DNA of 64,000 nucleotides, from assembly GCA_008360975.2 (NCBI GenBank), contig CM039182.1:24214324-24278323 (forward strand), in the 5' to 3' direction. The translations under genes and the position numbers were made by a program. This document shows, piece by piece, positions 9,734 through 22,739 of this stretch. Each line of letters starts with the position of its first letter. Position 1 is the stretch's first letter. The notes beneath the pieces are model-generated. The model had not been told where the DNA came from. It did no database searches and worked only from the letters and a program-made list of their open reading frames with translations. The DNA comes from Lichenostomus cassidix. Its lineage: Eukaryota > Chordata > Aves > Passeriformes > Meliphagidae.

Positions 9734-12700
9734 AGGAGATTTAGACATTTGATCTCGCCTCTAAAAAGATTTCAGAGGATCTTTGGATACATGTTTTTAT
9801 TGCAGTCAGCCAGTGAACATAATCTTAAATGAAGTAAGGCTGCTGAGCTCTGATGAGCTCATGCCATTTCTTAGATTTTTTGGTGGCTAACTAAACCAGC
9901 AGAATTTGAGAATGACAGCTGGGCTTGTGAAGTTCAAGAATTTTAACATGCATGTTCTGACTTCTGTGACTGAACTGTAACCACATCGTGAAATGTCAGT
10001 GTGAGTATTTGGTGGGTTTTGTGCTGCTTGTTTAATTTCATTTGAAATCACAGCTTCTTTAGATTGAATGGCTTTTCCTCAGCTCTCAGCAGATTCTTAT
10101 AGTAACTGCATATAAAGACTGTGTCCTGAAGTACAGGGTGATTCTGTAGTAGAGGACAGTTAATATTCCACATCTCAATTAGTATCATCTTTTCTAGTAG
10201 CATTGTCACTTATTTAAAATTTTAAAGCATTTATATACATAGACAGTATATCTTAGTGCTACAGAAGGGTGAAGTCAGTTGGCTGAAATACCTGTTGAAG
10301 GGTGTGCGTTTTGCAGAGCTGTTATGGTTTGTTTTTATGTACCTTGAAATTACCACTAAGAATGTTGTTTCCAGTACTTTTCAGTTCAAGAAGGAATAAC
10401 TAGTCAATAACTTATATTTTGTTGTACCAGCTTTTCACTGCTGAGTCTCAGGGTTAAATGTAAAAATATTTTACTTCCAAGTTGGTTTTAGTGCATGTGT
10501 GTGATGGTTGGACTCTGGCTGGAGATGCCACATGTCTCTAATGGACAATTCAAAACCATAGTGATTTTTGCAGAAATGGCTTTTTGGAACAGTGATATAT
10601 CATGGAGTACTTGAAATTTAAACATTTTAAAATTAAAAATGTTTAATTGAAGTTGACTTGTTTTCATTTTGTGATTTTAGCAATGAAAATTACTAAATCA
10701 ATGAACAGAAGATCCAATGTTAAACTCTAAGTAATGTGATTTACAAAATCTGCACTCACACTGCCTGTGGTTTAAAGTAGGGCAGGATGTATATTGTATT
10801 ATGAAGTTTTCATCTGAATGAAGCAACCAGATTTTCACATCTGTTTATGGTGGGATGGAGGGAGAAGAATGGTCTTCATGCTTTGAAAAGAGCATTTTTT
10901 ACACTAAAAAAAAAAAAATCCAAGACAAGATAATGGATTTTTTCAAAATTCTGTTTTGTTAGTGTTTTATTCAGTCTTGCATCATGAACCAAAAATTCTA
11001 AGTATTTTTGTTCCCTCTTGATTATTCCATAATTAAAGTTGCTGTTTTTCTTGAATTTTTGTGGGGAGGTGAAGTAGGGAAAACTGTGATTACGAAGGAA
11101 GTTGTTCCCTCCACTGCTTTCCCCCCCCTCAAGCTGTAGTAATAGACAAGAAGATGTTCTGTCTTCTGAAAGATCTGCCAGTTGCTTATGATGGTTCCAA
11201 CAGATGAGAATCTAGAAAGTGATGCCACTTATTTTATTCTTGAGGTGGTCAGACATTTCTGCTGTTTCTGAAAGAGCTAACTGTGACATTCTTACTTCAG
11301 TATATTGCTGTTGTCTCTCTGAATCATGCTGTCATGCCAAGTGCTCTAAGAGTATTTTCTCAATTACTTATATTTTTTCTTTTCAAGTTTTTCATGCTAT
11401 GTTCATTTCAGATTTTATGTATTGTACAGTAATAATAGCAGTCTATCACGAAAATGCTCATTTTTGTAAATAATTAAGAGTACATTTGTCATGGGTTTAA
11501 GCATAAAGCACTCTTATAAGCTTATCCAAAGTAAAAGAATCATTGCTTTAATTATTCTAGCATCTTTATTGTAGATAGGAAGAAAACAGAGTAAGAGCTG
11601 CTTTGGGAGAGAGCAGTGTAGGAGGGATTGGGAGATTTGGGAGATCCCCTGCTTTTTGTCCTGGGTGCCTCCAGTGCATGCAGTCTGTTAGTCATGTGGG
11701 GAAGCAGAAGTGAGACCATGTGGAAGGCTGGCCTTAGGAGGAGGAACTGCAGCACAAGTTGTGGAAAATTAAAAGCTGCCTTTTCTCTGCAATGCTCTGT
11801 AATTCCCTCGGCAGTGTGAAGCTGTGTAAGCCGGGGCAGGCTGCCAGTGGCATCAGGTCACTGCCCGGCCGTGCCACCGCGGGCAGCGACCCAGGGAGGG
11901 CAGCTGGAGAATCCCCTGGTGGGTCCCTGTGCCTCGGAGTCTCTGGGCTCCTGCACTCCTTCTCCAGCAGCACTGCCAACGGGGCATTCTGCTGGGAGGC
12001 TGGGAACTGGCTCTGGCAGGAGGTTTCCACGCAGCACACATGTATCAGTGAGCAGTGCAGGCGGCAAGGGGGACTTGTGTTCTGTCCTCTCGCACAGTGC
12101 TAGCAGATGAACTTACCCAGTCGCTCCCTGTGCCCATCTGTTACACGAGGATGTTGCTTCTGACTGAATGGACAGCAACTATTTAAGAATTTTCTGTTCT
12201 ACACAATTTTGTGTGCTAGTGGGCATGACTGGTTTCATTAATACTTTGCTGAACATCATCTCATGCATGGCGTGATTGAGAGCAAGAGAAAAATACAAAG
12301 CAATACAGAAGTATTTTCTGAACTGTTGGAAACTGATTTGTCTTTATGAAAATGATGCAATTTGTACTTAACTATTCTGCTAGATAATGGGGTGCAAAGT
12401 CCAACCCAAACTCTAGATGTTTAATGCTGATTTCAGTATTGTACCTTCACTCTCCTCCTACAGGAGAGCTCTGAAATAATAAACAAAATTGGCATTTGAA
12501 TGTGTAACCGGTGGAATCAGTGGGTAGTTACTGCCATAAAGTTGTTACTTGAAGATCTCAGCAGGTTTAGGTAAACAGCTTAGGACTGTTTTTCTATATG
12601 ATTTCTTCAGGCAGACATGTAAGGGACTTTTTTGTCCCTTTAAGGGAAATGCTGAGGACTAGGAGAAGCAGTGAAGTATAGGCAGAAGAATAAATAAATG

Positions 12701-14359
12701 AAGTCTTATTCATTGAACTGATAGACTGAATTCTGCTTGTCTCCCAAGCAGGAAAAAATCTCAGTTATTGAGAAACTCACTCTAAAGAGGAAGACTCAAG
12801 TCAATGCATGCAGGAAATTCTACTCCTTTACAGTCTGTAATTTTGCTATCACAGATCCCATTCTCCATGGACCATTTGCTCTGCTCTAGGATTATGGGAT
12901 ATATTTGCTGATCTCATCTCTGTTGAAAGTCCCTGTAGGAGTAGGTGACTACCCAGAGGCCACTGCAAGCTTGGAGAGTTTCTAGGTATTTGGAGTGTGG
13001 TATTGCTGACGTGAGCAGTTGTGTGTCTGTGGGAGTTTAAATCAGCTTGATGCTGTTTAATAAAAGGCAGCCCAAAAGGGCCCAAGAGTGGCAGTGGACA
13101 AGAGTGTCTTGCTAAACAAGGGATGTGGACATTACTGTAGCTGTTCATATGACTGTTTATGTAGTGATACAGAGGCCCTTATCAGCACTGGCCTGCTCTT
13201 CTGTTGAGGTTTTGTGTTTGTACTTGAGGATAGAACTGAAGCTCTCCAGGGCAAGTGTATGAGGTGAAAAAGTTAAGTAAATGGGATGAGGAAAAGCATA
13301 CCCTGGTTTTTCCAGGGATACTTTTCTACCAAAGGAACAAAACAAACCATCAACACCACCACCCCCTGCCCCTCTGCCCCAAACCCAGCAACTCACTGAT
13401 TTATTGGTCTTTCATTGGGTTTTGCAGGGTTTCATGAGGGTTGGGTTGTATACTGCTTCCCAAACACAGCAGGCTAATTGGACAAGGTTTGCCCATAGTG
13501 CAGAATTCATTAGCTCATGGTTTTCCACACCCTAGCAAATGGAAATGTATTGATTGACCAAATCAGAGTCCTTTTTGAGCCATGCCTCCTCCATCCTGGG
13601 TAGAATTAGGATGAAGAGTAATGTTCACCTTTTCTCTTTCCAAGTCCATACTTTCTGCTGTCCTGATAGCTGATGGCTGCATCTTCAGTGAGTGCCTGAT
13701 TTCTGGCACCAGGTACACGCTAAACCATTTAGAGCTGTTAACAGCAATTTGTGTCTCCTGCTGAGCCTCCTTTTGGAACCTTCTGCTCCACTGACTCTGT
13801 CCTACCAGCCAAGGGGTTGGGTACTATGTGATCAGACCATATGGCAGACAGCAGGGAGCTGGTGGTGCTTCGAGGGGCTTTGGCCCAAGCTGCTGGTGCA
13901 GTTTCCAGCATTCTGTAAAGCTTTCTTAGGGTGCAGTGGTGAAGGGACATCTCTGTGGACCTCTCTCGAGTTTTGGGGATAGGTGGGAGAGAAGGTAACA
14001 TGAAAGCAAATGGCTCTTCCATGCTTCAATTCATTCCATTCAAAGGGGATATAATCACTAGTGCCTGTGCCTCATAGTGTGCTTCCTCTCTTTTGTCATG
14101 CAGCATGACTGAATTTTATACCCCACAACACTTCAGTTTTCCAGATCATGTCTTGTTCACATGGTCTTGAGGAACTGGAACTTGTACTCTCTCGCCTTTG
14201 AAGACATTTTACAAATCCTGTGACTGTAGTTTAGTGTAGAATATAAATGAAATTTGTATTTAACAGTTGCTTTGAAATTTTTTTTATGAACTACATTTTT
14301 TTACAAACTTCTTCTAGAAATCAGTTCAAGGAATGAGTCTTTCTTTCAGGTATTCCTCA
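9734..14359. other. Intronic sequence, mostly unique
   Basis: AT-rich unique sequence without recognisable genes or repeats, except for a GC- and CpG-richer patch at about 11,820-12,130 and short homopolymers near 10,907 (A) and 11,121 (C). Confidence 0.6.
11820..12130. promoter_or_regulatory. Intronic GC-rich, CpG-containing patch
   Basis: About a dozen CpGs in 300 bp (densest at 11,867-11,890), in an intron otherwise almost free of CpG. It could be an enhancer, an alternative promoter or a decayed GC-rich repeat. No repeat family was recognised, and the overlapping ORFs on both strands look like GC-driven shadows. Confidence 0.3.
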
Positions 14360-15070
14360 TTTCTGAGGGGACCTGAAAGATAATTTAGTTCCAACCCCCT
14401 GCCATGGACAGGGACACCTTCCATTAGACCACGTTGCTCAGTTCCATCCAATCTGGCCTTGAACATTTCCAGGGTGTCCACAGCTTCTCTGGGCAACATG
14501 GTTCAGTGTGTCACCACCCTCGCAGTATAATCTTTTCCTAATATGTAATTTAAACCTACCCTCTTTCAGTTTGAAGCCATTCTTCCTTGTTGTGTCACTA
14601 CATGCCCTTGTAAAAAGTCTCTCTCCATCTTTCTTGTAGGCTCCCTTCAGGTATCAGAAGGCTGCAGTTAGGTAACCCCAAACCTTCCCTTTCCAGGCTG
14701 AACAATCACAATTACCTCTGGCTCTTCTTATAGGAAAGGTGCTCCATCGCTCTAATCAATTTAGTGGCCCTGCTCTGGAGTTGCTTCAACAGGTCCCTGT
14801 CCTTCCTGTGCTGGGGGTCCCTGGGCTGGATGCAGTGTTCCAGTTGGGTCTCACCAGAGCAGAGCAGAGGGGCAGAATCCCCTCCCTGGCCCTGCTGCCC
14901 ACAGTGCTCTGGATGCAGCCCAGGACACGTTTGGCTCTCTGGGCTGTGAGTGCACATGGCTGGGTCATGTCCAGCCTCTCACCCACCAGCATCCCAAGTC
15001 CTTCTTGGCAGGGCTGCTCTTGATCTCTTTGTTCCCTCAGTCTGTATTGATACCAGAGGTTGCCCTAACA
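14360..15070 (-). mobile_element. CR1 LINE 3' fragment
   Basis: About 710 bp of typical avian CR1, read as its complement on the + strand: the near-terminal block around 14,367-14,420 (GTTCCAACCCCCTGCCATGG), then the segments complementary to the 3' end of CR1 ORF2, including the 14,880-15,060 block with GCTGTGAGTGCACATGGCTG. The element is 5'-truncated, as is usual for CR1, and its terminal short repeats have been lost. No intact ORF remains. Confidence 0.88.
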
Positions 15071-15759
15071 AAATGTATTCACTAATGTAAATAGTGACAG
15101 AGAAAGAATCTGAAACAATCTGGCACTTACTACCTTGGAAATGTTTAATATAAAATATCATTATTCTTTGTCTAGTAGCGATCAAAATAAAGTATACTGA
15201 AAACACTTTCAAGTCTTAGTGTAAAAAGTATTTCTTTGCCTGATTCAGTATTCAGTATTGTATTTACCTGTTGTGAAAATGCTGATGAACTATTTTGGAT
15301 CATTGTAATCATAAGAGAAGGTTACCCATCCACAAGCACTGTACAGTCTATGGCTCCAAACCTGCCACCACTTCTATGCGTATTTTACTTAATACAGAGT
15401 TGGAATTAGATGATCTCCACATTTCAACCCCCAGTGAGCCTATGACTCTGTAAATAAAATAATCACAGTGCATGTTAGGACACTTGTTGTTTAAGGCTAG
15501 TGTGGAAGACAGAACTTGCAGAAGGATCCTTGAGGCTATGTTAGATTTGAAATGGGTACATAATCTGAGAAATTAATCCAGTTTTGGATGGGTTAATTAT
15601 GAAAGCTTACAGGTAAAAAAAGATCAGTAACTCTTTCTGAAATCACTGAAAGAATATTTTGTTTTCCTTAAATTCGGTTCACTACTTCAGCTCCTGTGTC
15701 CATGTAGAAGCCTAGAAGATGAGAGAACTAATATGTATTCTCTAACACTGATAGATAGC
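15071..15759. other. Intronic sequence, nothing recognised
   Basis: AT-rich unique sequence between a CR1 fragment and a possible LTR. No gene, RNA or repeat was identified. Confidence 0.5.
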
Positions 15760-16504
15760 TGTGGAGCCAACCAAGGACTGCTGGTAATATGCTGTGAGAA
15801 AGATCAGGATGTTTCTGAAGAAGGGGCCATACAGAGAAAGGGCAGCACTTGCTGATTCTAATGTTCCTGTTTGGGCTCCTGGAGATGAGCACAACACCAT
15901 ACAGTACAAGTGCAGGAATGAGGTTGAGAAATGGGCCTGCAATGTTGACCAAAGGCCAACCCAGTCATCAAGACTGGTCATCATTTGGTGGTCCTAAACA
16001 CCACCAAAGACCCATAAAGCCCTCCAACCCATTTTTAGAAAGTCTAGAAGATCAGACTGCCCATGACCACTAATTGGCATAGAAAGTGAGAAACTTATCT
16101 CTAGGGTGGGGACACTTACCTATGAAAAGTTACACCCAGGAAGCCCAGGCATTGCATGCACCCCAAGACCCTGGACACTTAATCAGCTGTACTGACAGTA
16201 GAGGACTGGTGATGTTTCTTTTTTCCTTTCTCTCTCTCTTCCCCTCTTAAATCCATCTCCCTTTTCCTCTTTCTTTTTCTCAATTCACCCTTCCTACTTT
16301 GTTCAAAACCCATTGCTGTGTGCTCTTACTAAGAGATAAGGGACTAACATAACAATTTCCATGCCAAGTGCATAATTTACTAATAAAATTTTGTAAGCTT
16401 TTGAGGACCCTCTGACATTTGTTGTTCCTTTTGACCACAAATATCCATGAATTTTGATGCTCCCTTCCCCATAAGGGTGGGATGCCACAGTCCATGCTTT
16501 TACA
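15760..16504 (+). mobile_element. Possible degraded LTR (ERVL-like), low confidence
   Basis: The segment has an LTR-like order. A start such as TGTGGAGCC occurs at 15,760. A pyrimidine-rich stretch at 16,215-16,285 is followed by AATAAA at 16,382-16,387 and a GT/T-rich downstream region. TTTTACA ends at 16,504, and TCAGGAGTGGG at 16,508-16,518 resembles a tRNA-Leu primer-binding site (12 of 15 by eye). No target duplication was found and the left edge is uncertain. The following sequence shows no retroviral genes. It may be a chance combination. Confidence 0.35.
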
Positions 16505-16518
16505 GCCTCAGGAGTGGG

Positions 16519-17559
16519 TGATAGTTTTGGCTAAAGCATGAAACTGGTTATTAGGTAAGCTTAGCCTCCGTCTCCTGTAGTGTTGAATATATTGCTGAAT
16601 ATTTATGCTCATATTCAAATTTTGTAAAACAGGCAGCAAGCTGGTAATTAATTTAATTAATCTCAATGTGTGAAGTAGTTTGGCATACAGAGCTATTGCT
16701 TGGGAAGCTTGGAACGTGTCTATTCTGCTGCATAAAATGAACTTACACCTTTTCCCAGATACTGTCAAGTGTGGGGAATTCCACTAACTTTAGTAATAAA
16801 ATGTGTTGTACTGCAAGGATTGTCCTGCTAACTTTGATCATTTGCAAAAAATAATAACAGAGTGAAAAATCAGGTTCTGTGCTCTGGTAATATACTCTTA
16901 TGAAAGATCTTTTTATGAAAGGCAGAACCTCTTATATGTATTTTTCAAGGAAAGGAATGAGAAGTAAATATTAAGGATTCAAAGAATGGATGCACTCAGA
17001 TAAAGAATAGTGAAGGGCTAAAGCATTTCAGAAGTTACTATTTTGATTCAGTCAATGTGGTGAACAAAGATATCTCAGAAAATATTCCATTATTTCTGTG
17101 GAATTTTATGCCTTCACTGACGAGTCTTTTAGACACAATTTCAGGTGAAGAAGATTTCTTGTATTAAATATACATGGAATTATTGGCATACAGTAAATGG
17201 AATAAAGTTGTTTCCGTGCCACAATATGCTGTGGAGACTTTAACTCTTCTATAAGCCATAATTTCACTGCTCATTCTAGGGATCAGTAATTCCTGGATGC
17301 GATGTTCACACAGTTCCAGAACTAAAAAGAAATAATGTTGCCTTAAAACTGGGTTTCATAAGCATTGAGGGCATTATAGAAGAACCGTTTGTAGAAACCA
17401 AATTTAGATTAAATAATTTGCATCAGAGATTTGTGTGGGTTAGATTGAAAGGGGTTTCTAATTAAAGGTTTTGAATTCCAAAAACGCAGACTGAGAAACT
17501 GTAGGGAAATGGTTTGAAATTAGCTGAACCAAAGAGCAAAGGGAGCTCTTTGATTCAGA
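16519..17559. other. Intronic sequence, nothing recognised
   Basis: AT-rich sequence with no identifiable gene or repeat. It might include remnants linked to the adjacent LTR-like and CR1-like segments. Confidence 0.4.
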
Positions 17560-18780
17560 ATTAGAAAAAATGTGTAGGATTTGCATCCCAAGAAAAAGCA
17601 GACTACACAAGCAGAATGATTGCAGACCTACTCAGAAGAAAAGTCAGCCAAAGAGAACATCATAAGTTAGCCAAGAACTTGGAAGGAGTGGCAAAAGTGG
17701 TTGTTGAAAAAATGAAGAATGTCATAGAGTTCAAAAGTCTTAAATATGACTAAAAAGTTGCCAGAAGTCAAGCTGAGTTTGACCTTGTAAAGGAAAATAG
17801 TCCAAGTAGTAAAAAGCTATTCATCCATTAAAAAACAGGAAAGGAAGCTGAATGTTATGCAGTGAGTATGAAGTTAGGATCAATTATCACCCCCAGTTTA
17901 TTGTGGAAATTCATATAGTGAAATGAAGAAGAAACCTACAAGTTCCCAGTGCTCAGGTTTTTATGGGGCTGGATCAAAGAAGTTGTATTTTAGAAAATCT
18001 TGCAGCAAATATTTCAAAACTAAAAGAGCACTATCAAAATAGAGATGGTACTTTACTGTAGAAGAGTAAATTTAATATATATTTTTCAGAAATAAAAGAG
18101 GTGGTTCTGGCTGCCTGAAAATTATCAATTTTTTTTCCATAGTAAAGCAATAGAAAACACTTTTTAAAGAATCAAAGGCAGAGAGGCAAATGGAATACAT
18201 GTAAATGGATTTATCAGAGGTAGTGTATGTCAGACTGAATTAGTATCTGCCTTTGATAAGATAAAAGACCTTGTTAAAAATTTCAGTAGTTCTGTCTCAG
18301 GAAGTTGGAGCATGCTAATGACAGTTGCTTTTGACGGGAAGTAGGGAAGCCTTATCGTTGCATAGGATTACAGCAAAATATGGGTGACTGGGAGGACTTG
18401 AGTAGTGGGGATGGATTTATGAGCTGAGAACTTCCACGGTGAACTAGTGACTCATTTGTAGGGGATGACAGCTAAGGAGAAAGCCACTCTTGACTCTTGC
18501 ACAGAATGACAGCAGCAACCCGCGCTGTGATGCAGCCGTGAGGAAGGCAAATGACATTCTAGATAACATGAAGGAAAATATTTTGGAAGCAGTAGGAAAT
18601 TATGGGTGTCATTTTATAACTCGTCAAAGAAACTTCATCTGGACCGTGTCTGATGGATTCTGCTTAAGGCGAGTGGGTTTGCAGGAAGAGCTGTAGCAAC
18701 TTGGTGCTCTTATATGTCTTTTTCTTGGTTAATTCTATCATGAAACAGGGGCCTTAAGAAATTTATCTTGCTCAGTGAGG
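17560..18780 (+). mobile_element. Ancient CR1-family LINE fragment
   Basis: Three separated pieces, in order and nearly at element spacing, resemble CR1 ORF2. At about 17,635-17,750 the translation reads RKVSQREHHKLAKNLEG, like the K-A-K-x-x-Y-E-x-K-L-A-K segment before the reverse transcriptase. At about 18,195-18,270 lies a DNA match to the 'GGATTTATCA...TGTCAGACT...TTTGATAAG' region of the RT fingers. At about 18,515-18,570 (GATGCAGCCGTGAGGAAGGC) lies the ORF2 C-terminal region. The last gap is shorter than in full elements, implying an internal deletion of some 500 bp. Much more diverged than the other CR1 copies here. Confidence 0.55.
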
Positions 18781-20309
18781 GATGCAGGAGGCCTGAAAAG
18801 GATCATTATTGGATCCCTGCATTCCAAAGAAAAGGCACCTGGAAATTAAGGGGCAGCGTTCCACTATTAAGGAGGAATGAAATGTTTTCCAACTAAGACT
18901 AAAGAATTGTAATAGCAGGCACTCTTTCCCTGTTTTCCTAAAATATTGCTGTGTTGTCTAGCAGTGTCTATTAATGATGGGAAGTGTTGCAATTATCTTT
19001 AGCTCTGTTGACTTGAAGGCCACAAATCATCTATTAAAAGGAGTACCAACATTCCTGTAATTAAATGGTACAAAGCAGTAGATGTTATTCTGTGGTGTCA
19101 TTTTGTATATAGAAAGTGTTCTGTTGAGAGAAGCTAATTTTACTCGAGTTATTTACAAGAGTTGATTCAAGAGACCCATCAGATCAGTCAGATAATTCCA
19201 TATGATAAAGTCAGTGGAAGGTGTGAATGCAGAGTTTTATCCATTTGCCTTGTTCTATTACATATAAAGCTGCACTTCTTAGTCTATGCACATCTGTAAC
19301 TTCTGATGTTCCACTCTGCAGTTTCCATCTGCCTTAGTATTCAGTGAATAATCTCAAGGGCATAAGATGCTGGTTCACATTGAAAGGATATCTTTTAATA
19401 TTCTGTCTGTGCTGCATGTAGACCTAGGAACTTCCATTTGATAAAACAGCTGTGTTTGACATTAGTTGTTTGAAAGCAATAAACTATAGAGGTTTTTAAA
19501 AGTCATGCTGTCAAACTCCTATCTAATTCATCTAGATCATAGCCTTTATGATAAAGCATTAAGATATTCTTTATCTAGCTTGTAATCGTCTTTACATCTT
19601 TATAAGCTTGCAGTCATCTTTAAGATGGACTGTGGCATATTTAGGTACTGACACACTCTAGATTCCTTAGATGTGTAGAATCTGACATACTTAAATATTT
19701 ACCTGTTAGCTCTGCCTATTTAAAAGCCATTGCTCATTAGTGATGACTTGAGTGATTGCCCTGTAGATTTCATTGTGCATGGACTGTTCAAACAGAACAC
19801 TCAAAATATTTCAATGTTGTATTTTTTTGCAAAGGCAAACCAGAGTGAACTCATTAATCCAGAGGTTTAGAGCACTCTTGAAAAAAGCTGGTAATTGAGC
19901 AGTGCAGCAAAGTGCACTAACACAAATGAGAGTGTTTCAATATGACATTTGATAGGAAGAGACTACCAGACCATGTAGCTCTTTATTCCCCTTTGCCCAG
20001 CATTTTCCGCTGAAGTAGTTGCTCAGTTTCATCTCTCTTAATTTAGTAGGTTGACTAAAAAAATGTGTCCTTGATGTTTTGCACATTTCTTTCATGTTAA
20101 TTTTTAAGATGGGAGGAGGGAAATACCATTAAATAGAGGAGCTCTTTTTTTTCTTCTTTTTTTTCTTATTTTTTTTTCTTTCCTCTCTTTCTCTGTTAAC
20201 GGCCAGTGAAAAGGTCTCCAGACTTAACAGCTGTAGATCCAAAATAACTGCTGAGACTTACTGTGATTTACTGCAAGTGCTTGACACAGTCATTACAAGT
20301 AAGCCTTGA
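18781..20309. other. Intronic sequence with a pyrimidine-rich tract
   Basis: Unique AT-rich sequence. A T/C-rich low-complexity tract occupies about 20,142-20,195. No gene recognised. Confidence 0.5.
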
Positions 20310-21283
20310 CCATTAAAAAAGGGAAGTTATGCCCAACCAACCTCATAACCATTTACAAAGAAATGACTGGCCTAATAGGTGAGGGGAGAGCAGCAGCTAT
20401 TGTCTGCATTCACTTCAGCAAGGCTTTTGACATAACATATCCATAGAGAAGCCTGTTAAATACGGGCTAGATGAGCAGACAGTGAGGTAGATTGGAAACT
20501 AGCTGAACAGACAGGTGGGAAGTCACAAACCTCATGAACAGGGAGAGGTGAAAAGTCCTGTGCCTGGCCCCATGCAGCATTATGTTCTGGGGGACCATCC
20601 AGTGGGTAGATCCTCTTCAGCTTTGCAGAAGAAGATCTGGGGTTCTGGAGAACATCAAGTGGAACATGAGTCAGCAATGTGCTCACATAACGAGGAAGGC
20701 TAATTGTATTCTGGGCTGCGTTCAGATGAGTGCTGCCATCAGGTTGGGTGAGGTGATCCCTCCTCTGTACTCACCTCTGGTGAGGCCAGAGGTGGAGTTC
20801 TGGGTCCTGTTCTGGGTTCCCCAGCACAGGAGATGGGAGAGAGTCCATTGAGGGCCCATGAAGATGATTACAGGTTTGGAGCATCTCTCCTGTGAGGAAA
20901 GGCTGAGAGAACTGAGTCTGCTGAGCCTGGAGAAGTGAAGACTCAAGGGTGGTCTTATTAATAGATGTAAATATTTGAAGGAAGGGTGCCAAGAAAATAC
21001 AGTGAGGCTCTTTCCAGTTGTGTCCAGTGACAGGGTCAGTGGGCACCAGCTGAAATACAGGAGGTTCCCTCTGAACATCAGGAAACTATATCCCTGTGAG
21101 GCTGACTGAACTCTGACACAGGTTACCCAGACAGGCTATGAATACTCCATCTTTGGATATATTCAAAAGCTCCTTGAACACTGTTCTGGGCAAGGAGTGC
21201 TATGCTTGAGCAGGGGGATTGGAGCATATGGTCTTCATAGATCACCCCTTCCAACTTAAACCATCATGTGGTTCTGTGGTTTC
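20310..21283 (+). mobile_element. CR1 LINE fragment with internal deletion
   Basis: Close to avian CR1 in sense orientation. It runs from the RT segment (about 20,310-20,515, 'AAGGCTTTTGACA' at 20,420) through the ORF2 C-terminus (20,640-20,960, with CTCTCCTGTGAGGAAAGGCT) to the 3' untranslated region (21,040-21,283, with GGTTCCCTCTGAACATCAGG). Roughly 300 bp of the RT region is missing near 20,520-20,545. It ends near TGTGGTTCTGTGG at 21,269, the remnant of the CR1 terminal repeat. It lies in the same orientation as the host gene. Reading frames are broken. Confidence 0.9.
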
Positions 21284-22470
21284 ATTTAGATAACAGAAAA
21301 ATTATTTTGCTAATAGGGAACTTCGGTAAAGGAAACAGCTAAATTGCATCCAAAACAAATTCTCTTGGTTTTATTATTTGTAAATTATACTAAGTGACCT
21401 CTTGTATTATTTATCAGGTTTTAAGAATGCACAGTTTTGCAAATCCAAAGGTGGTGCAGCAGCTCCAGTAGGTTTGATTATAACAGTTAATGTTGTTTAA
21501 ATATCTTTGAGTATTTTAGCGAGAGCTTATTGCATTAACCTTGAATTTTTACCTTGTAATTTTGTAATGACAGATCGTTAATTTTAAGGATTGATACTAG
21601 ACTTTTAATGTTTCTTGTTAATGAGAAGCTAGGCCCACCACTGCTAATTGAAAAAGCTAAGAATGAGTTTTAAGGGTTTTTATTGGGATGCATTTTATTG
21701 TATAAGTGAGCAGATTGACCTACCCTTCTGAGTAACATTTAACAAGGCAAAAGATTTTGGGGAAATATTTAAAGAAATATTATGAGTTAAATATTTATGA
21801 TAAAGAGGAAAAACTTAAAATCTTCTGTACAAAAATAAAACTGTTGATGAATAGTGTTCATTTGCAGCAATGCCCACTAATATTTTGCATGTAGTAGTAG
21901 CCAAAATCTCTATGGCTTTTGCTGGGGTAAGCCTTGATTGGAATGAGAGTGTGATCTGATTGCCCAGTTGAGTCCAAATACTCAAAAGCTGTGGTTAAAC
22001 TGAAAAATAATCTCGCCCTGTACACCTTAAGTGAAATCTTTAAAAATTACTCTCTTTGTAAAATGTACGGAGTTGCTAATTTTGTGTAGTTTATCTATGA
22101 AATCTCCCCAGTGATGAAGGAGAGAGGCATTTTGCTGGTCTTGTAAAGCTCAAGAACTCCCCAAAGAGAGATCAATGTGTATGTCTGGAGATAACTAACA
22201 CCCATTTATAAAACATGAGAGGGGTTAGTGAGAAGTTTTTTGAATACTTCTTTGAATAAAGGGGATAAAAGATAGCGAATACTAGAAAGTAAATTGTTCT
22301 TCACTACTTTGGCTTAAATGTGATTCTATTAAAGCAAGCCTCTTGTGCCCATATGTGATTTACTTTATTTTATTTTTCTAGTGCAAAGGGTCACTTGTGT
22401 CTCTAAGCCCTGAAGAACCTCAGTAGTTAATCCGTTCCATTAAGGACTCCAAGTTTCTGAGTTTGAGAAA

Positions 22471-22517
22471 GCTGGATTTAGCTTGAGAATGCTGTGCTGC
22501 TGGAAGCTAAATCCAGC
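22471..22517. repeat. Perfect 14-bp inverted repeat (hairpin)
   Basis: GCTGGATTTAGCTT at 22,471-22,484 is exactly complementary to AAGCTAAATCCAGC at 22,504-22,517, with a 19-nt loop. Pairing does not extend outwards. Confidence 0.9.
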
Positions 22518-22713
22518 AGTGAGAACCCCGGGGGCTTGGTGGGGGTGTTTGGGGAGCAGTGAGAGTCTCCTGCCCCAGCTGGGCAATAGAATGGGGGCTC
22601 AGGCTGGGTCCTGGTGGGGTCCTGCCCCAGCTTGCATAAGGCTGTGGTACTTGGCAGCATTGCACTTGCAGCCTTTAGGACACAAAGAAGCCACAGGGTA
22701 GGTTTTTGGCCTA

Positions 22714-22739
22714 TTTTTTTTTGGCCCTTTTTTTTTTTT
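22714..22739. repeat. Poly-T tracts
   Basis: Two T runs separated by GGCCC. Low-complexity sequence. Confidence 0.85.
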
